Assembly: GCA_024760905.1 (NCBI GenBank)
Contig: CM045734.1
Coordinates: 37,602,064 to 37,666,063, forward strand
DNA: 64,000 bases
Source of the DNA: Plotosus lineatus
Taxonomy: Eukaryota > Chordata > Actinopteri > Siluriformes > Plotosidae
Direction: 5' to 3'
How positions within the stretch are numbered: position 1 is the first letter of the stretch; each line of letters begins with the position of its first letter. The position numbers and the translations under genes are program-made. Shown one piece after another: positions 44,093 to 54,723 of the stretch. The notes under the pieces are model-generated. The model was given only the letters and a program-made list of their open reading frames with translations, had not been told where the DNA came from and made no database searches.

Positions 44093-44405
44093 ACAGCACT
44101 GTGGCACAATGGTTACAACGTCCACCTTATAGCAAGAAGGTCTTGGTTCACGTCCTGGGCTCGGGTATTTGTGTGTGGAGTTTGCATGTTGTCCCTGTGC
44201 ATGTGTAGGTTTCCTCCTGGGTGCTTCGATTTCCTCCCATAGTTCAAAATCATGCACAGAACACTACTTGGCTATTCCAAATCACCCCTAAGAGTGAGTG
44301 TGAATGATTGTGTGAGTGTTAACCCTGCAGTAGACTGTTAAGCTGTCCAGGGTGTGCCCCACCCTCAACCAGTGTCAGCTGAGATGAGCACCGGGCTTCT
44401 AATTA
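44093..44405 (+). mobile_element. SINE-B, near full length
   Basis: The head CAGCACTGTGGCACAATGGT, the B-box-like CTTGGTTCACGTCC, GTGGAGTTTGCATGTTG and the tail CTGTCCAGGGTGTGCCCC are all present but diverged. Confidence 0.7.
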
Positions 44406-44452
44406 TGATCAAGAAACTTAGAAAATGGTTAATGTATTATTCTGCACAATGT

Positions 44453-44520
<68 letters not shown>
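44453..44520. repeat. TA microsatellite
   Basis: About 34 TA units in the arsk-cert1 intergenic region. Confidence 0.95.
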
Positions 44521-44523
<3 letters not shown>

Positions 44524-44870
44524 TTCTTGCATTAATATAGTTTTTTCCCATTATTATTAATATATAAATTAAGTATTCACCTTCATTAGCTATTTTATTA
44601 TTTACAGCTAGGGCCTTGCCTCATCTTTGGGTGGTGCTAAAAACAGAATTGCTTTCAGTGTCTCTTTTAAAAGTGAAGCACTGATATAGAAAGTCTTGAT
44701 TCTTCTACATTTAACTTTTTCACTCCCCTAATGATAAATGTTCATGAAGCACTGAAGTTGAAATACCTAAACAGTTCGCCAAACCACTGCAAGGTCAACA
44801 CATACACACACAAATTTCCACTTACAGTACATTCACAACCAGGGCAGCTGAAAATATCCAATTGAACAAT

Positions 44871-45722
44871 GAACAGTGTGTTGTATGCAAGAAGTTCTAA
44901 GAAAGGCAAAGAACTGAAAATCCATCAGAAGAAGCGGGATTATCTGGTCTGGTGGCAATAGCTGCTGGCGGCGCCAGGCCGGGGGATACCACTGGAAGTC
45001 ACCGAAACCCATGCTCATAGAAGTAACCCGGCCTGGTCGGTGGCTGATGAGGACCAGAATCCCTATCAGTCCGTGTCTGCCTTTGAGGAGACTGGGCCAC
45101 CATGGGAGCATTAGGCTGGCCCAGGTAGGTTAGTTCAACTAACTTTATTATTCCTTGCATAGCTACACGCAGCAAATACAAGACATCTGGGAAAGACCAG
45201 CACAACAGAGGTCTGTTGGCCTCAAATAAGGGACCAGGCAAAATAAGCGAAGGAGGGTTAGCAACCCACCGTGGAACCTTGAATTTTTTTGCTACAACAA
45301 CTGCAGGCTGCTTCAAGAGGATTCCAGACCCACAACGCAAATTGGATAAGTCGGCGGCAGCTGTCATCCAGGAACAATACCACAGTTGATGACGGTAGCC
45401 AGGTGGATCTGGGAACTTTGTTACAGAAGGCAACCAATGAACAGTGTGTTGTATGCAAGAAGTTCTAAGAAAGGCAGAGGACTGAAAATCCATCAGAAGA
45501 AGAGGAATTATCTGGTCTGGTGGCAATAGTTGCTGGCGGCGCCAGGCCAGGGGGTACCACCGGAAGTCACCGAAACCCATGCTCATAGAAGTAACCCGGC
45601 CTGGTCGGTGGCTGACGAGGACCAGAATCCCAATCAGTCCGTGTCTGCCTTTGAGGAGACTGGGCCACCATGGGAGCATTAGACTGGCCCAGGTAGGTTA
45701 GTTCAACTAACTTTATTATTCC
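44871..45722. repeat. 280-bp direct repeat with 290-bp spacer, unclassified
   Basis: The unit at about 44871-45150 recurs at 45437-45722 with few differences (start GAACAGTGTGTTGTATGCAA, end AACTAACTTTATTATTCC). The spacer 45151-45436 is unlike either. The arrangement resembles a short LTR element or a tandem duplication. The minus frame 45679-44999 spans it but I recognise no protein. TSDs are not clear. Confidence 0.6.
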
Positions 45723-45727
45723 ATGCA

Positions 45728-45845
45728 CATGGCTTTGGACTGTAGGAGGAAAATAAAATAAACCCATGCAAAGAACAGGAAAACTCCATACAGAAACTCC
45801 CTTCCTAAGCCCGCTACTCGAACCCAGGACCTTCTTGTTGTGAGG
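45728..45845 (-). repeat. SINE-B fragment
   Basis: Minus-strand SINE-B body and B-box (CTCGAACCCAGGACCTTCTT on the plus strand), without tail. It directly follows the second direct-repeat unit. Confidence 0.6.
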
Positions 45846-46042
45846 TGTTTTGGTTTGTGCTTGCCACTTTGCCACTTGTATGGTGTATACGTATTTATGT
45901 CTATTATCACACATACAGGGAACCAATAAGATTGCACCATTCCCATGTGTTATACACCAACAGCCTCTGTTCTTCTGCCGAGGCTTTTCAGTCAGTTTTG
46001 TCGTTCTTTCAGCCATAAGTGGGGTCACAATGATACTGGGTA

Positions 46043-46110
46043 ATGACATTTGACACACAGTCAGTGATTTCAGTAAAGTTGAGGTCAGGACTTTGTGCAG
46101 GCCACTTTAC
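46043..46110 (-). pseudogene. Possible Tc1 transposase scrap
   Basis: The plus strand reads AAGTTGAGGTCAGGACTTTG, resembling the antisense of the Tc1 transposase motif ending in SPDLN. Too short and decayed for a firm call. Confidence 0.25.
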
Positions 46111-46187
46111 TGTGAGAATAGTTAATGAGTCTTGGGAAAAGAGTTTTTATGTTTGCAGCAGCAGTTTAATATTCATCATACAGGATG

Positions 46188-46955
46188 TCAAATATTTACA
46201 AACTTCCACCAACATTGAGGACTAAAAATAAGTTTACACCGGGCCACGATGTCCACAATTCAAAAAAGCATGGAGCTGCACAATTTACGCCCATGCTTGA
46301 AGCATTATTGGGTATCAAGGACGAGTGTGTGGATATTGTTGAGGAATACAAGTACCTCGGGACAATTATCGATAACAAATTGAACTGGAACTCTAACACC
46401 GATGCAGTTTTCAAAAAATGTCAACAGAGACTACACTTCCTTCGAAAATTACGGTCCTTTAATGTTAGTGCCAGTGTTATGTCGTTATTTTCCCATTGTT
46501 TTGTTGAAAGTGTTCTAACCTTTTCTTTTCAATGTTGGTACGGTGCTTTATCTTTAAATAACAAATCACGTTTAGATAAACTTGTTTTAATTGCTGCCAA
46601 AGTAGCGGGAGTCACTTTTTACGATTTGTCTTATCTCTATGAAAAACGTGTTTTAAAGTTAGCTTTGAAGATTTTATCTGATCCTGACCATGTCTTATAC
46701 AAAGAGTATGTTTTGCTGCCTTCTGGACGAAGATATTTGTTGCCACGTTTTAAAACCAATAGAGCTTTTAAAACCTTTGTTCCATTCAGCATCCGTCTTT
46801 TAAATGATTGTTGAGCTTGTTCATGTTGTCTACCATGTGTCATGTATCATGTGTATGTCTTGTTTTTAAATGTGTAATGTTACCACTTTCAAATGTACAA
46901 AGAATTCCCGTACGGGTAATAAAGTTTTGTCATTGTCATTGTCATTGTCATCATG
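46188..46955 (+). mobile_element. L2/CR1-like LINE, 5' truncated
   Basis: The frame to 46814 encodes the end of a LINE reverse transcriptase: EEYKYLGTIIDNKLNW, QQRLHFLRKLRSFNV, LTFSFQCWYGAL and LLPSGRRYLLPRFKTNRAF before the stop. The 3' end TAATAAAGTTTTGTCATTG is followed by TCATTG units, typical of fish L2-type LINEs. It is distinct from LINE-A and the Rex3-like element. The frame is open over 180 residues, so it is not very old. Confidence 0.8.
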
Positions 46956-47536
46956 GACATTGTGTCCGAGTGTAAACCCAGGATTATGAGCACACTTGGA
47001 GCATGATTTGAGTGTAAAAAGGAGGCAGAGTGAACCGAAGAGATGAAACTTGAAGGAATCATGTTTCCAAGTTAATCAAGATCCCTTATGATGGCTCATC
47101 ATAGTTTTTGGCCTCTGTTAAGGTTTGTTAGGCTTTAGTGTGCGCTACTAGGATTCACACATTCTATTGCAGCCACCTCAACCCAACCCTCAACCTTTTC
47201 TCAACCCAAAGACATTTTTAAAGTATGTCTTGTGACATCTCAAAAATGTTTAAAATATGTAGTTTGTACAAGTATAGTATAACCGACATGTACATCGTGC
47301 ACTGTAAATGCTTATGCACCAAGCATAGAGTAATATAGTAGCTACCTTCTATGGAATATACTGAAACATGGCTTCGAAACATCGACACAAGAATATAAGC
47401 ACCACCCGTGTTGGGCTTTGGTCCTTTGGGTGCATACACAAGTATGAAAGGCTAAGATCAGGACATCGCACACCAAAGTAATGGAATTAGTGTTTCAAAT
47501 AATCTAAAATCTCAGAATTTTTATTTAGGCCCCCCC
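46956..47536. other. Intergenic, nothing recognised
   Basis: No gene or clear mobile element seen. Confidence 0.45.
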
Positions 47537-47547
47537 CTGTCAATTCA

Positions 47548-47904
47548 GTGGGGCAGTGGTGGTCTAGTGCTATAAGGCGCCGGATCGCTGATCCAAAGCT
47601 TGGGGGTTCGAGTCCCACTCTCCACAAGGTTGTCACTGTCCTCCCCAGTGCAGCTAACTGGGTTATCGAAGGCCGGCCATGTCTCTCACTGTCTATGGTG
47701 TGAGGCATGTAAAAGAACCATTGCTGACTTTCGACAAGAGTAGGCTGCAAAGTCGTCAGCGTGTTTCCACCCTGCGATGGCCTGGCGAGCTGTCCAGGGT
47801 GTACTCTGCCCTCGCCCTGAGTTGGCTGGGATGGGCACCAGCCTCCCTGCGACCCTAATTAGGTTGAAGCGGTTACAGAAAATGAACTGAACTGATGAAC
47901 TGAA
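47548..47904 (+). mobile_element. SINE-A/B chimera, full length, 11-bp TSD
   Basis: CTGTCAATTCA flanks it at 47537-47547 and 47905-47915. SINE-A head and body run to CAGCGTGTTTCC; then the SINE-B tail begins CCTGCGATGGCCTGGCGAGC and ends in CTAATTAGGTTGAAGCGG with a GAACT tail. This is the best reference for the chimeric family. Confidence 0.93.
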
Positions 47905-48100
47905 CTGTCAATTCACGCCAATGGCTTTGTATTGCAACTGTGCGAAAGTGCAATACGTCGTAAACTGAGGCAAACATTTTATCACAGTCATTACGATTCG
48001 ATCCCATGACCCCCATGCTGTTCAAATTCTCTCAAATCATAGAGATCGTTGACACCGTGGTCCAGTGTAAACCCAGCAGAAACTCATGCTACCAGAACTC

Positions 48101-48326
48101 ATCGCTTCTCGGCCTTTTGGCTAAGATGGGGCGCAAGGTCACTCGGGCTCTCTTCGTCCATGTGGTTATCTTCCGACAGAGGATTCCCATGGACAGGGCC
48201 GTGAGAGGGCTTATGGACTGAGATGGTAGCTCGGGGTCCTAATTATCCACAGGAAAATCCTTTGAGGATTTCTTGTGTCGAGGAATCTGAGAGGAGATTG
48301 AATTTAAATTGAATTTATGGTTTATG

Positions 48327-48358
<32 letters not shown>
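48101..48358 (+). mobile_element. U2 snRNA-headed retrosequence with poly(A)
   Basis: 48101-48127 is identical to the first 27 nt of vertebrate U2 snRNA (ATCGCTTCTCGGCCTTTTGG then CTAAGAT). From 48128 it becomes an unrelated 200-bp body (starting GGGGCGCAAGGTCACTCGGG) and ends in a 29-bp A run at 48330-48358. This looks like a chimeric retrocopy made by LINE template switching, or a SINE with a U2-derived head. No clear TSD is found. It is not a functional U2 gene. Confidence 0.7.
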
Positions 48359-48360
<2 letters not shown>

Positions 48361-48719
48361 ACCTCGTTGGAAATAAGTTTTACCAAACTTTATACAGTAC
48401 TTTCAACTACACTTATCCAGATTATTTTAATTTATTTTATTTTATTTATTTTACATTTGTTTAACTAGTTGTTCCCAAATTTTATATATTATCTATACTT
48501 GTTTTTATGTAGTCTTTTTATTTTATTATTTTTTATATTCTTTATATTTTATTTGGTTTTCTACACTTGAATACCTCGTTTTATATCAGTAATTGCAAAT
48601 AATTTATCAGTTTACTTTATTTATTAGTAATATATTGGTGTGTGCATTGTACAAATAATCTTTGCTTGTATTTATAAGTATTATTTGTACTTGTTTGTGC
48701 TGAAATCAGATAAAAACCA
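48359..48719. other. AT-rich intergenic stretch
   Basis: Dominated by TTTAT runs; nothing recognised. Confidence 0.5.
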
Positions 48720-49284
48720 ATCAATCTACTTGGATGACACATTGCAGTTCTCTGCACGGCCTGTAGGGGGCAAGGAGCGAAACTGACTTTTTCGGCGTCA
48801 GTTGCACGCACACACGGCGCGCGACTGAATGCGAGTTTAAATAGTAACGAATCGGTTTAAATCCTCAGAAAATCTTTAATCTGCTGAGGCGTTTTGTGAC
48901 GTGTCCGTAAAACATTTTTTGTTCGCGAAACCGACATTTTGGTGGCTGTCTTTTTTGGTGACAGTCGAAACCAAGCAACTCAGCCTTCTGGAAAGGATTG
49001 CAAATAAGAAGAAAAGTGTACTGCGTTGTTTATGAAGTTAAATAAACGGTTGACTGTGAAATTATCCGAAGTAATCTGCTGTTTGTTGTCATTAGCTCGT
49101 TAGCTCGAGTTGCTATTTACGAAGCGCGCGAGGAGGATTCCCATGAGGTAGGGGTGTGTGTTAACTTGGTTCAACTCGCCTCCTGGTTTGAATACATTCA
49201 CAATTCAGCTGAGTGTCCGAGCCCGGCTGAGAAACCGTGATAGAGAGAGGAAGGTAGGCGTGTGGATTTGTCCCGGTTTGGCTT
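48720..49284 (+). promoter_or_regulatory. Likely cert1 promoter and 5' untranslated region
   Basis: Base composition rises in G and C and CpG (CACGGCGCGCGACTG near 48815, GAAGCGCGCGAGG near 49120) just ahead of the cert1 ATG at 49285, as expected of a CpG-type promoter. The transcription start and any 5' intron cannot be placed from sequence alone. Confidence 0.45.
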
Positions 49285-52200
49285 ATGTCTGATCAGAGTT
49301 CAGATGAAGATGTGGATCCCGAATCCGAGCAGGCGGAGGAGCTCGCAGGGTCCCTCAGCAAGGTAACTTCCATATCACACCACCACACTCTCCCATGATG
49401 AACGTCATAAACTACTAAATACTACAACTTCCATTTAAGTGCTGCAGGCTTACTACCACCTCCTTATGTTCTGAGCACCTGTTCCCTCCAGAAACTCCAG
49501 GTTTTAAGGGGTTGCTCCACCCTGACACACATTAATCATCTTGTCTCATGGGTTTTGGTGATTTTTTTTTTTTTTGCTAAATTGTTTGTTAGTTCTCTCT
49601 TTATTGTCCTTTCTTTGTTACTTGGTGGTTGTATGCCACTGTGACGTCATGTGGGGGGGCATTATCTATGTTTTTCATTGGCAGTAATAATGGGATTCAA
49701 GCTCAATCAGAATGAAGCAATTTCCTCTGGTTGAGAAGGTCATCAGGACCCAGATTGAAAGGGGTGGTGAATGAAGATCTCCAATACATTTGTGATAGGA
49801 AAACATGAGTCATGTCAACACTGTGTAACCTGCACATGTTCATGACACCTTCACAAAGTGGAGATCTGCAGGTTTTCTCTCTTTCTTTGTCATCTTCTCC
49901 TGTTTTTACAGTAGCAACATTAAATGTTGCTTCCAGTACTGTTGGACCTCAGTCCCCAATGTGTTTGTGTTCTAATACTATGCTGTACTAGGGTCCTGCA
50001 ACATACTCTCTTTCTTCTGTCCATTAAAACCACTATATAAGTATATTTCACCTATTCGTTATCCAAAGTAAAACAGTGATATTGGGTGAAATACTCCTCC
50101 CATTCACCATGTGGACCAGAGGAAGCCAGCTATGCGGGTTTGTGCACATGTCTGAAATTCTTTTCATGAATGTAAAACATATGCACATGTGAAGGTTGCT
50201 GTAGCAGGACAGTTACAGCTACAGTACATTTCACATGCAGAAAATAATTTCCTTTTAAAAAAAAGACCATATTCTACTAATATTCTTGTTGACATGCAGC
50301 CTGTATGTACTGTACTTAGATGAACATAAGCCTTTTGGTAAGTCTGGTGTGTGTGTATATACACAGTGTTCAGAGCTGGTTGTAATAGGATAAGAGACAG
50401 TGTGTTAGGATCTGTCTTTAAAATAAACTTGTAGTACATATTTTATCCAATGAATGCTCGTAAAAGCACATTGACATTCAGAGAATCATTTGCCAAATAT
50501 GGACCGGCATGGTGGCCAGTGTTTAGCATGATTACCTCACAGCAAAAAGATCCAGGGTTCAATTCGTGGGCTCGGGAGGGGTGTCTGTGTGGAGTTTGCA
50601 TGTTCTCGGATGGTGTCCCCCCAGTGCTCTAAAAAACATGCAGAGTAAACGTGATTGAATTGTCCAAATTGCTCATGGGTGTGAGTATGAATGGTTGTGT
50701 GTTGGCCCTGTAATGGCCTGGTGAGCTGTTTCGGGTGCACCCCACCTGCACCCAGAAACAACCGGGATGGGCACGCACTAGCCTCCCCTTGACCGTGGCT
50801 TAGAGAATGAATAAATGGAAGAATTTGCCAAATATTATGGTCAGGGGGACGCTTGAGCTTATCTTGGCGACTCTTGGCAAGGGCAGGGAACACCCTGAAC
50901 AGCTCGCCAGTACATCACTGGGCCAGTATACACAACCATTCACACTGAAACCTAGGGACAATTTGGAATAGCCCATAAGCCTAATGTGCATATCTTTTCC
51001 TATTTTGAGTAATTGACAAATTAAGTCCACTTTACACCACAAACTAGATACACAGTTGACACTTTATCTTACGCACATGGGGGTTATTAGCCTAATGCTG
51101 AATATTTTAGGCAATTTTTATACCAACTCACCCAATAAAACAAATGTATCCCACATTAGGCCTGATTGGGCATTCAGTTTTTTTAGTGCGTAAATGAACA
51201 TTTTGTGCCATTTTCAGATATGTGCCATCAATTGTCTGTATATATGTGATGAGTTATCAGGTTTAGTGTTGTGGAACCTACTGGTCCTTCTCAAAAAATT
51301 AGCATATTGTGATAGTTTGTTATTTTCTGTAATGTACTGATAAACATTACACTTTCATATAGTTTAGATTCATTACACACAACTGATGTAGTTCAAGCCT
51401 TTTATTGTTTTAATATTGATAATTTTGGTGAAAAAAGTAAAGAAAACCAAAAAATCCCTATCTCAAAAAAATTAGCATATTTCATCCGACCAATAAAAAG
51501 TGTTTTAATCCAAAAAAAGGCAACCTTCAAATAATTATGTTCAGTTATGCACTCAATACTTGGTCGGGAATCTTTTTGCAGAAATGACTGTTTCAATGCG
51601 GCGTGGCATGGAGGCAATCAGCCTGTGGCACTGCTGAGGTGTTACGGAGGCCCAGGATGCTTCGATAGCGTCCTTACACTCATCCACAGTGTTGGGTCTG
51701 GTGTCTCTCAACTTTCTCTTCACAATATCCCACAGATTCTCTATGGGGTTCAGGTCAGGAGAGTTGGCAGGCCAATTGAGCACAGTAATACCATGGTCAG
51801 TAAACCATTTAGCAGTGGTTTTGGCACTGTGAGCAGGTGCCAGGTCGTGCTGGAAAATGAAAATCTTCATCTCCATAAAAGCTTTCCAGCAGATGGAAGC
51901 ATGAAGTGCTCCGAAATCTCCTGATGGCTAGCTGCTTTGACCCTGCCCTTGAAAAAAAACACAGTGGACCAACACCAGCAGCTGACATGACACCCCAGAC
52001 CATCACTGACTGTGGGTACTTGACACTGGACTTCAGGCATTTTGGCATTTCCTTCTCCCCAGTCTTCCTCCACACTCTGGCACCTTGATTTCCGATTGAC
52101 ATGCAAAATTTGCTTTCATCCAAAAAAGTACTTTGGACCACTGAGCAACAGTCCAGTGCTGCTTCTCTGTAGCCCAGGTCAGGCGCTTCTATCGTTGTTT

Positions 52201-54327
52201 CTGGTTCAAAAGTGGCTTGACCTGGGGAATGCGGCACCTGTAGCCCATTTCCTGCATGCGCCTGTGCACGGTGGCTCTGGATGTTTCTACTCTAGACTTG
52301 GTCCACTGCTTCCACAGGTCCCCCAAGGTCTGTAATTGGCCCTTCTCCACAATCTTCCTCAGGGTCCGGTCACCTCTTCTGGTTGTGCAGCGTTTTCTGC
52401 CACACTTTTTCCTTCCCACAGACGTCCATTGCATTGCGCCTTTGTGGATCTGGAGAAAGCATATGACAGGGTGCCGAGAGAAGAACTGTGGTATTGCATG
52501 AGGAAGTCTGGAGTGGCAGAGAAGTATGGTAGAGTGGTGCAGGACATGTATGAGAGATGTAAGACAGTGGTGAGGTGTGCTGTCGGTGTGACACAAGAGT
52601 TCAAGGTGGAGGTGGGACTGCATCAAGGGTCAGCTCTCAGCCCCTTCTTGTTTGCTATGGTGATGGACAGGCTGACAGACGAGGTTAGACAAGATTCCCC
52701 ATGGACTATGATGTTTGCAGATGACATTGTGATCTGTAGTGAGAGCAGAGAACAAGTGCAGGAAAATCTAGAGAGGTGGAGGTATGCCCTGGAAAGGAGG
52801 GAATGAAGATTAGCCTCAGTAAGACAGAATACATGTGCATGAATGACAAGGACCAAAGAGGAACGGTGAGATTACAGGGAGCAGAGATAAGGAAGGTGGA
52901 GGATTTTAAGTACTTAGGCTCAACAATCCAGAGCAATGGAGAGTGTGGAAAAGAGGTCAAGAAGCGTGTGCAGGAAGGTTGGAATGGTTGGAGAAAAGTG
53001 TCCGGTGTGATGTGTGATAGGAGGGTATCGGCAAGAATGAAAGGAAAAGTGTACAAGATGGTGTTGAGGCCAACGATGTTGTATGGGTTAGAAACAGTGG
53101 CCCTGGGGAAAAGACAGGAGTCAGAGTTGGAGGTAGCAGAGATGAAAATGTTGAGGTTCTCTTTGGGAGTAACGAGGATGGATAGGATTGGGAATGAGCA
53201 CATCAGAGGGACAGCACATGTAAGACGTTTTGGAGACAAAGTCAGAGAGGCTAGATTGAGATGGTTTGGACATGTACAGAGGAGGGATAGTGAGTATATT
53301 GGTAATAGGATGCTGAGGCTGGAATTACCAGGCAAAAGGCCTAGAGGAAGACCAAAGAGACGATTCATGGATGTGGTGAAGGAGGACATGAAGGTCGTTG
53401 GTGTAAGAGAAGAAGATGCAAAGGATAGGGTGAGATGGAGGCAGATGATTCGCTGTGGCGACCCCTGAAGGGAAAAGCCGAAAGGAGAAGACGTCCCACT
53501 GAGGTGCCTTGATACAGCACTCTGGGAACAGCCTATTCGCTCAGAGATTTTTCTGTGTCTTACCCTCTTCCTTGAGGGTGTCAATGATGGCCTTCTGGAC
53601 AGCAGTCAGGTCGGCAGTCTTACTCATGATTGCGGTTTTGAGTAATGGATCAGGCTGGGAGTTTTTAAAAGCCTCAGGAATCTTTTGCAGGTGTTTAGAG
53701 TTAATTGGTTGATTCAGATGATTAGGTTAATCGCTCGTTTTGAGTACCTTTTCATGATATGCTAATTTTTTGAGAAAGGAATTTTGGCTTTTCATGAGCT
53801 GTATGCCAAAATCATCAGTATTAAAACAATAAAAGACGTGAACTATTTCAGTTGGTGTGCAATGAATCTAAAATATATGAAAGTTAAATTTTTATCAGTA
53901 CATTACAGAAAATAATGAACGTTATCACAATATGCTAATTTTTTGAGAAAGACCAGTATGTGCTGCACAGGTTTACTTCTCACTCAATATCAGCTTATAG
54001 TGACTAACATAAACTTTTAGTTCAACATAATGAGATGGCGGTCTTAAAAGGACATTTAGAGAGCTACTGACATGCATCTCAACTATTTTTCATTTGTTAA
54101 AGTGCACAAAATCCTTTTGTAGCTATGGTAATAAAGTAAGGAAATGCTCATACAAATCTCTGACGTGTTCTAAAGAATGTCTTTTCTTTTAGTGGACTAA
54201 TTATATCCATGGCTGGCAGGACCGCTGGGTTGTTCTGAAAAACAACACTTTAAGCTACTATAAATCTGAGCATGACCGAGAGTATGGCTGTAGAGGATCA
54301 CTCTGTCTCAGCAAGGCTGCCATCAAG
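49285..54327 (+). CDS. cert1: Ceramide transfer protein, first two coding exons
   Basis: CERT (COL4A3BP/STARD11) moves ceramide from ER to trans-Golgi. Exon 1 is 49285-49362 (26 codons, [20 protein letters not shown], ending SLSK); exon 2 is 54193-54327 (45 codons). Both junctions are GT-AG in phase 0. Exon 2 is the start of the PH domain that binds PI4P at the Golgi: [31 protein letters not shown] and [13 protein letters not shown]. The acidic N-terminus before the PH domain is typical of the family. The FFAT motif and START domain lie beyond the window, and no further exon is found up to 64000. Intron 1 holds a Tc1 element split by LINE-A. Teleosts may have two copies; which paralogue this is cannot be told. 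Confidence 0.93.
49363..50494. other. cert1 intron 1, 5' part, nothing recognised
   Basis: No mobile element or RNA gene recognised, apart from short T and GT runs. Confidence 0.5.
50495..50815 (+). mobile_element. SINE-B, near full length
   Basis: The head CGGCATGGTGGCCAGTGTTT, the B-box-like AGGGTTCAATTCG, GTGGAGTTTGCATGTTC and the tail GCCTGGTGAGCTGTTTCGGG are seen, ending in GAATGAATAAATGG. Confidence 0.75.
50868..51008 (-). repeat. SINE-B tail fragment
   Basis: The plus strand reads AGGGAACACCCTGAACAGCT, AGGGACAATTTGGAATAGCC and CTAATGTGCATATCTTTTCC, matching the minus-strand SINE-B body. Confidence 0.6.
51553..53628 (-). pseudogene. Tc1 transposase, interrupted and frameshifted
   Basis: A DDE transposase that cuts and pastes at TA. 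The N-terminus (about 53628-53505) has [15 protein letters not shown], a paired-type helix-turn-helix. LINE-A interrupts it at 52428-53488. The next part (52427-52189) has [16 protein letters not shown]. The catalytic part has FLDESKFC (first Asp) in the frame at 52237-51809, then [12 protein letters not shown] (second Asp) and [12 protein letters not shown] (Glu) in the frame at 51876-51553, ending FPTKY-stop. A frame break near 51870 and the LINE insertion disable it. Catalytic residues remain. Confidence 0.92.
52428..53488 (+). mobile_element. LINE-A, 5' truncated, inside Tc1
   Basis: AGACGTCC is found on both sides (52420-52427 and 53489-53496), an 8-bp TSD in Tc1 sequence. The insert begins within the reverse transcriptase ([20 protein letters not shown]) and runs to the LINE 3' end (CGACCCCTGAAGGG, GCCGAAAGGAGAAG). 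Motif C here reads [12 protein letters not shown], the expected form. One frame break lies near 52800, and the second frame (52776-53468) carries the intact C-terminus. Confidence 0.93.
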
Positions 54328-54715
54328 GTGAGGCTTCCATCCTGGTTTAACTACTCAAAACTCTTCAAAGGAAACGAGTACCATGAACCACCTAAAGGTT
54401 CAGTTATGTTGCTCGTGAATTACAGTGTTATTTGTTGTCACTTCAGGTTTTCTTTTTTGAACTTCTTTCTTTGATCTGTTGGTCTATTTCATTTTCCCTT
54501 ATAGTTTCCGTCAGACCATTGAACAGCCTTTGACCTTATGTCCTCTCTGTTGAGAAGAACATAGCAGCAGCACTTTAGTCTTTGAAAGTCTTTGACCATT
54601 AACGGATACGCTTGATTGTGTTTTGTTGCTGCATTGCATTCTGAATGTTTGAGTCCAGTGTTTGCCATGTCATACTTTATTTAACTATTTTTATTTATTT
54701 TTTTTTTCAATTTCT
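54328..54715. other. cert1 intron 2, 5' start, nothing recognised
   Basis: No mobile element recognised. Confidence 0.45.
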
Positions 54716-54723
54716 CATCAAGA

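Larger units (their letters stand above)
51281..53956 (-). mobile_element. Tc1-type transposon split by LINE-A
   Basis: Ends are CTGGTCCTTCTCAAAAAATT on the left and TTTTTTGAGAAAGACCAG on the right, with TA outside each. The inner copies of CTCAAAAAAATTAGCATATT (51463 and 53755 regions) give double repeats at each end, an IR/DR layout. Without the 1,061-bp LINE-A insert and its duplicated target it is about 1.6 kb, the usual Tc1 length. It lies in cert1 intron 1, antisense. Confidence 0.95.

Noticed and set aside
48006..48221. Possible 71-residue protein across the U2-like region
   Set aside because: The frame spans the U2 snRNA start and an unrelated body; no domain, and U2-derived sequence is noncoding.
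48101..48290. Functional U2 snRNA gene
   Set aside because: Only 27 nt match; the branch-point pairing and Sm regions are missing.
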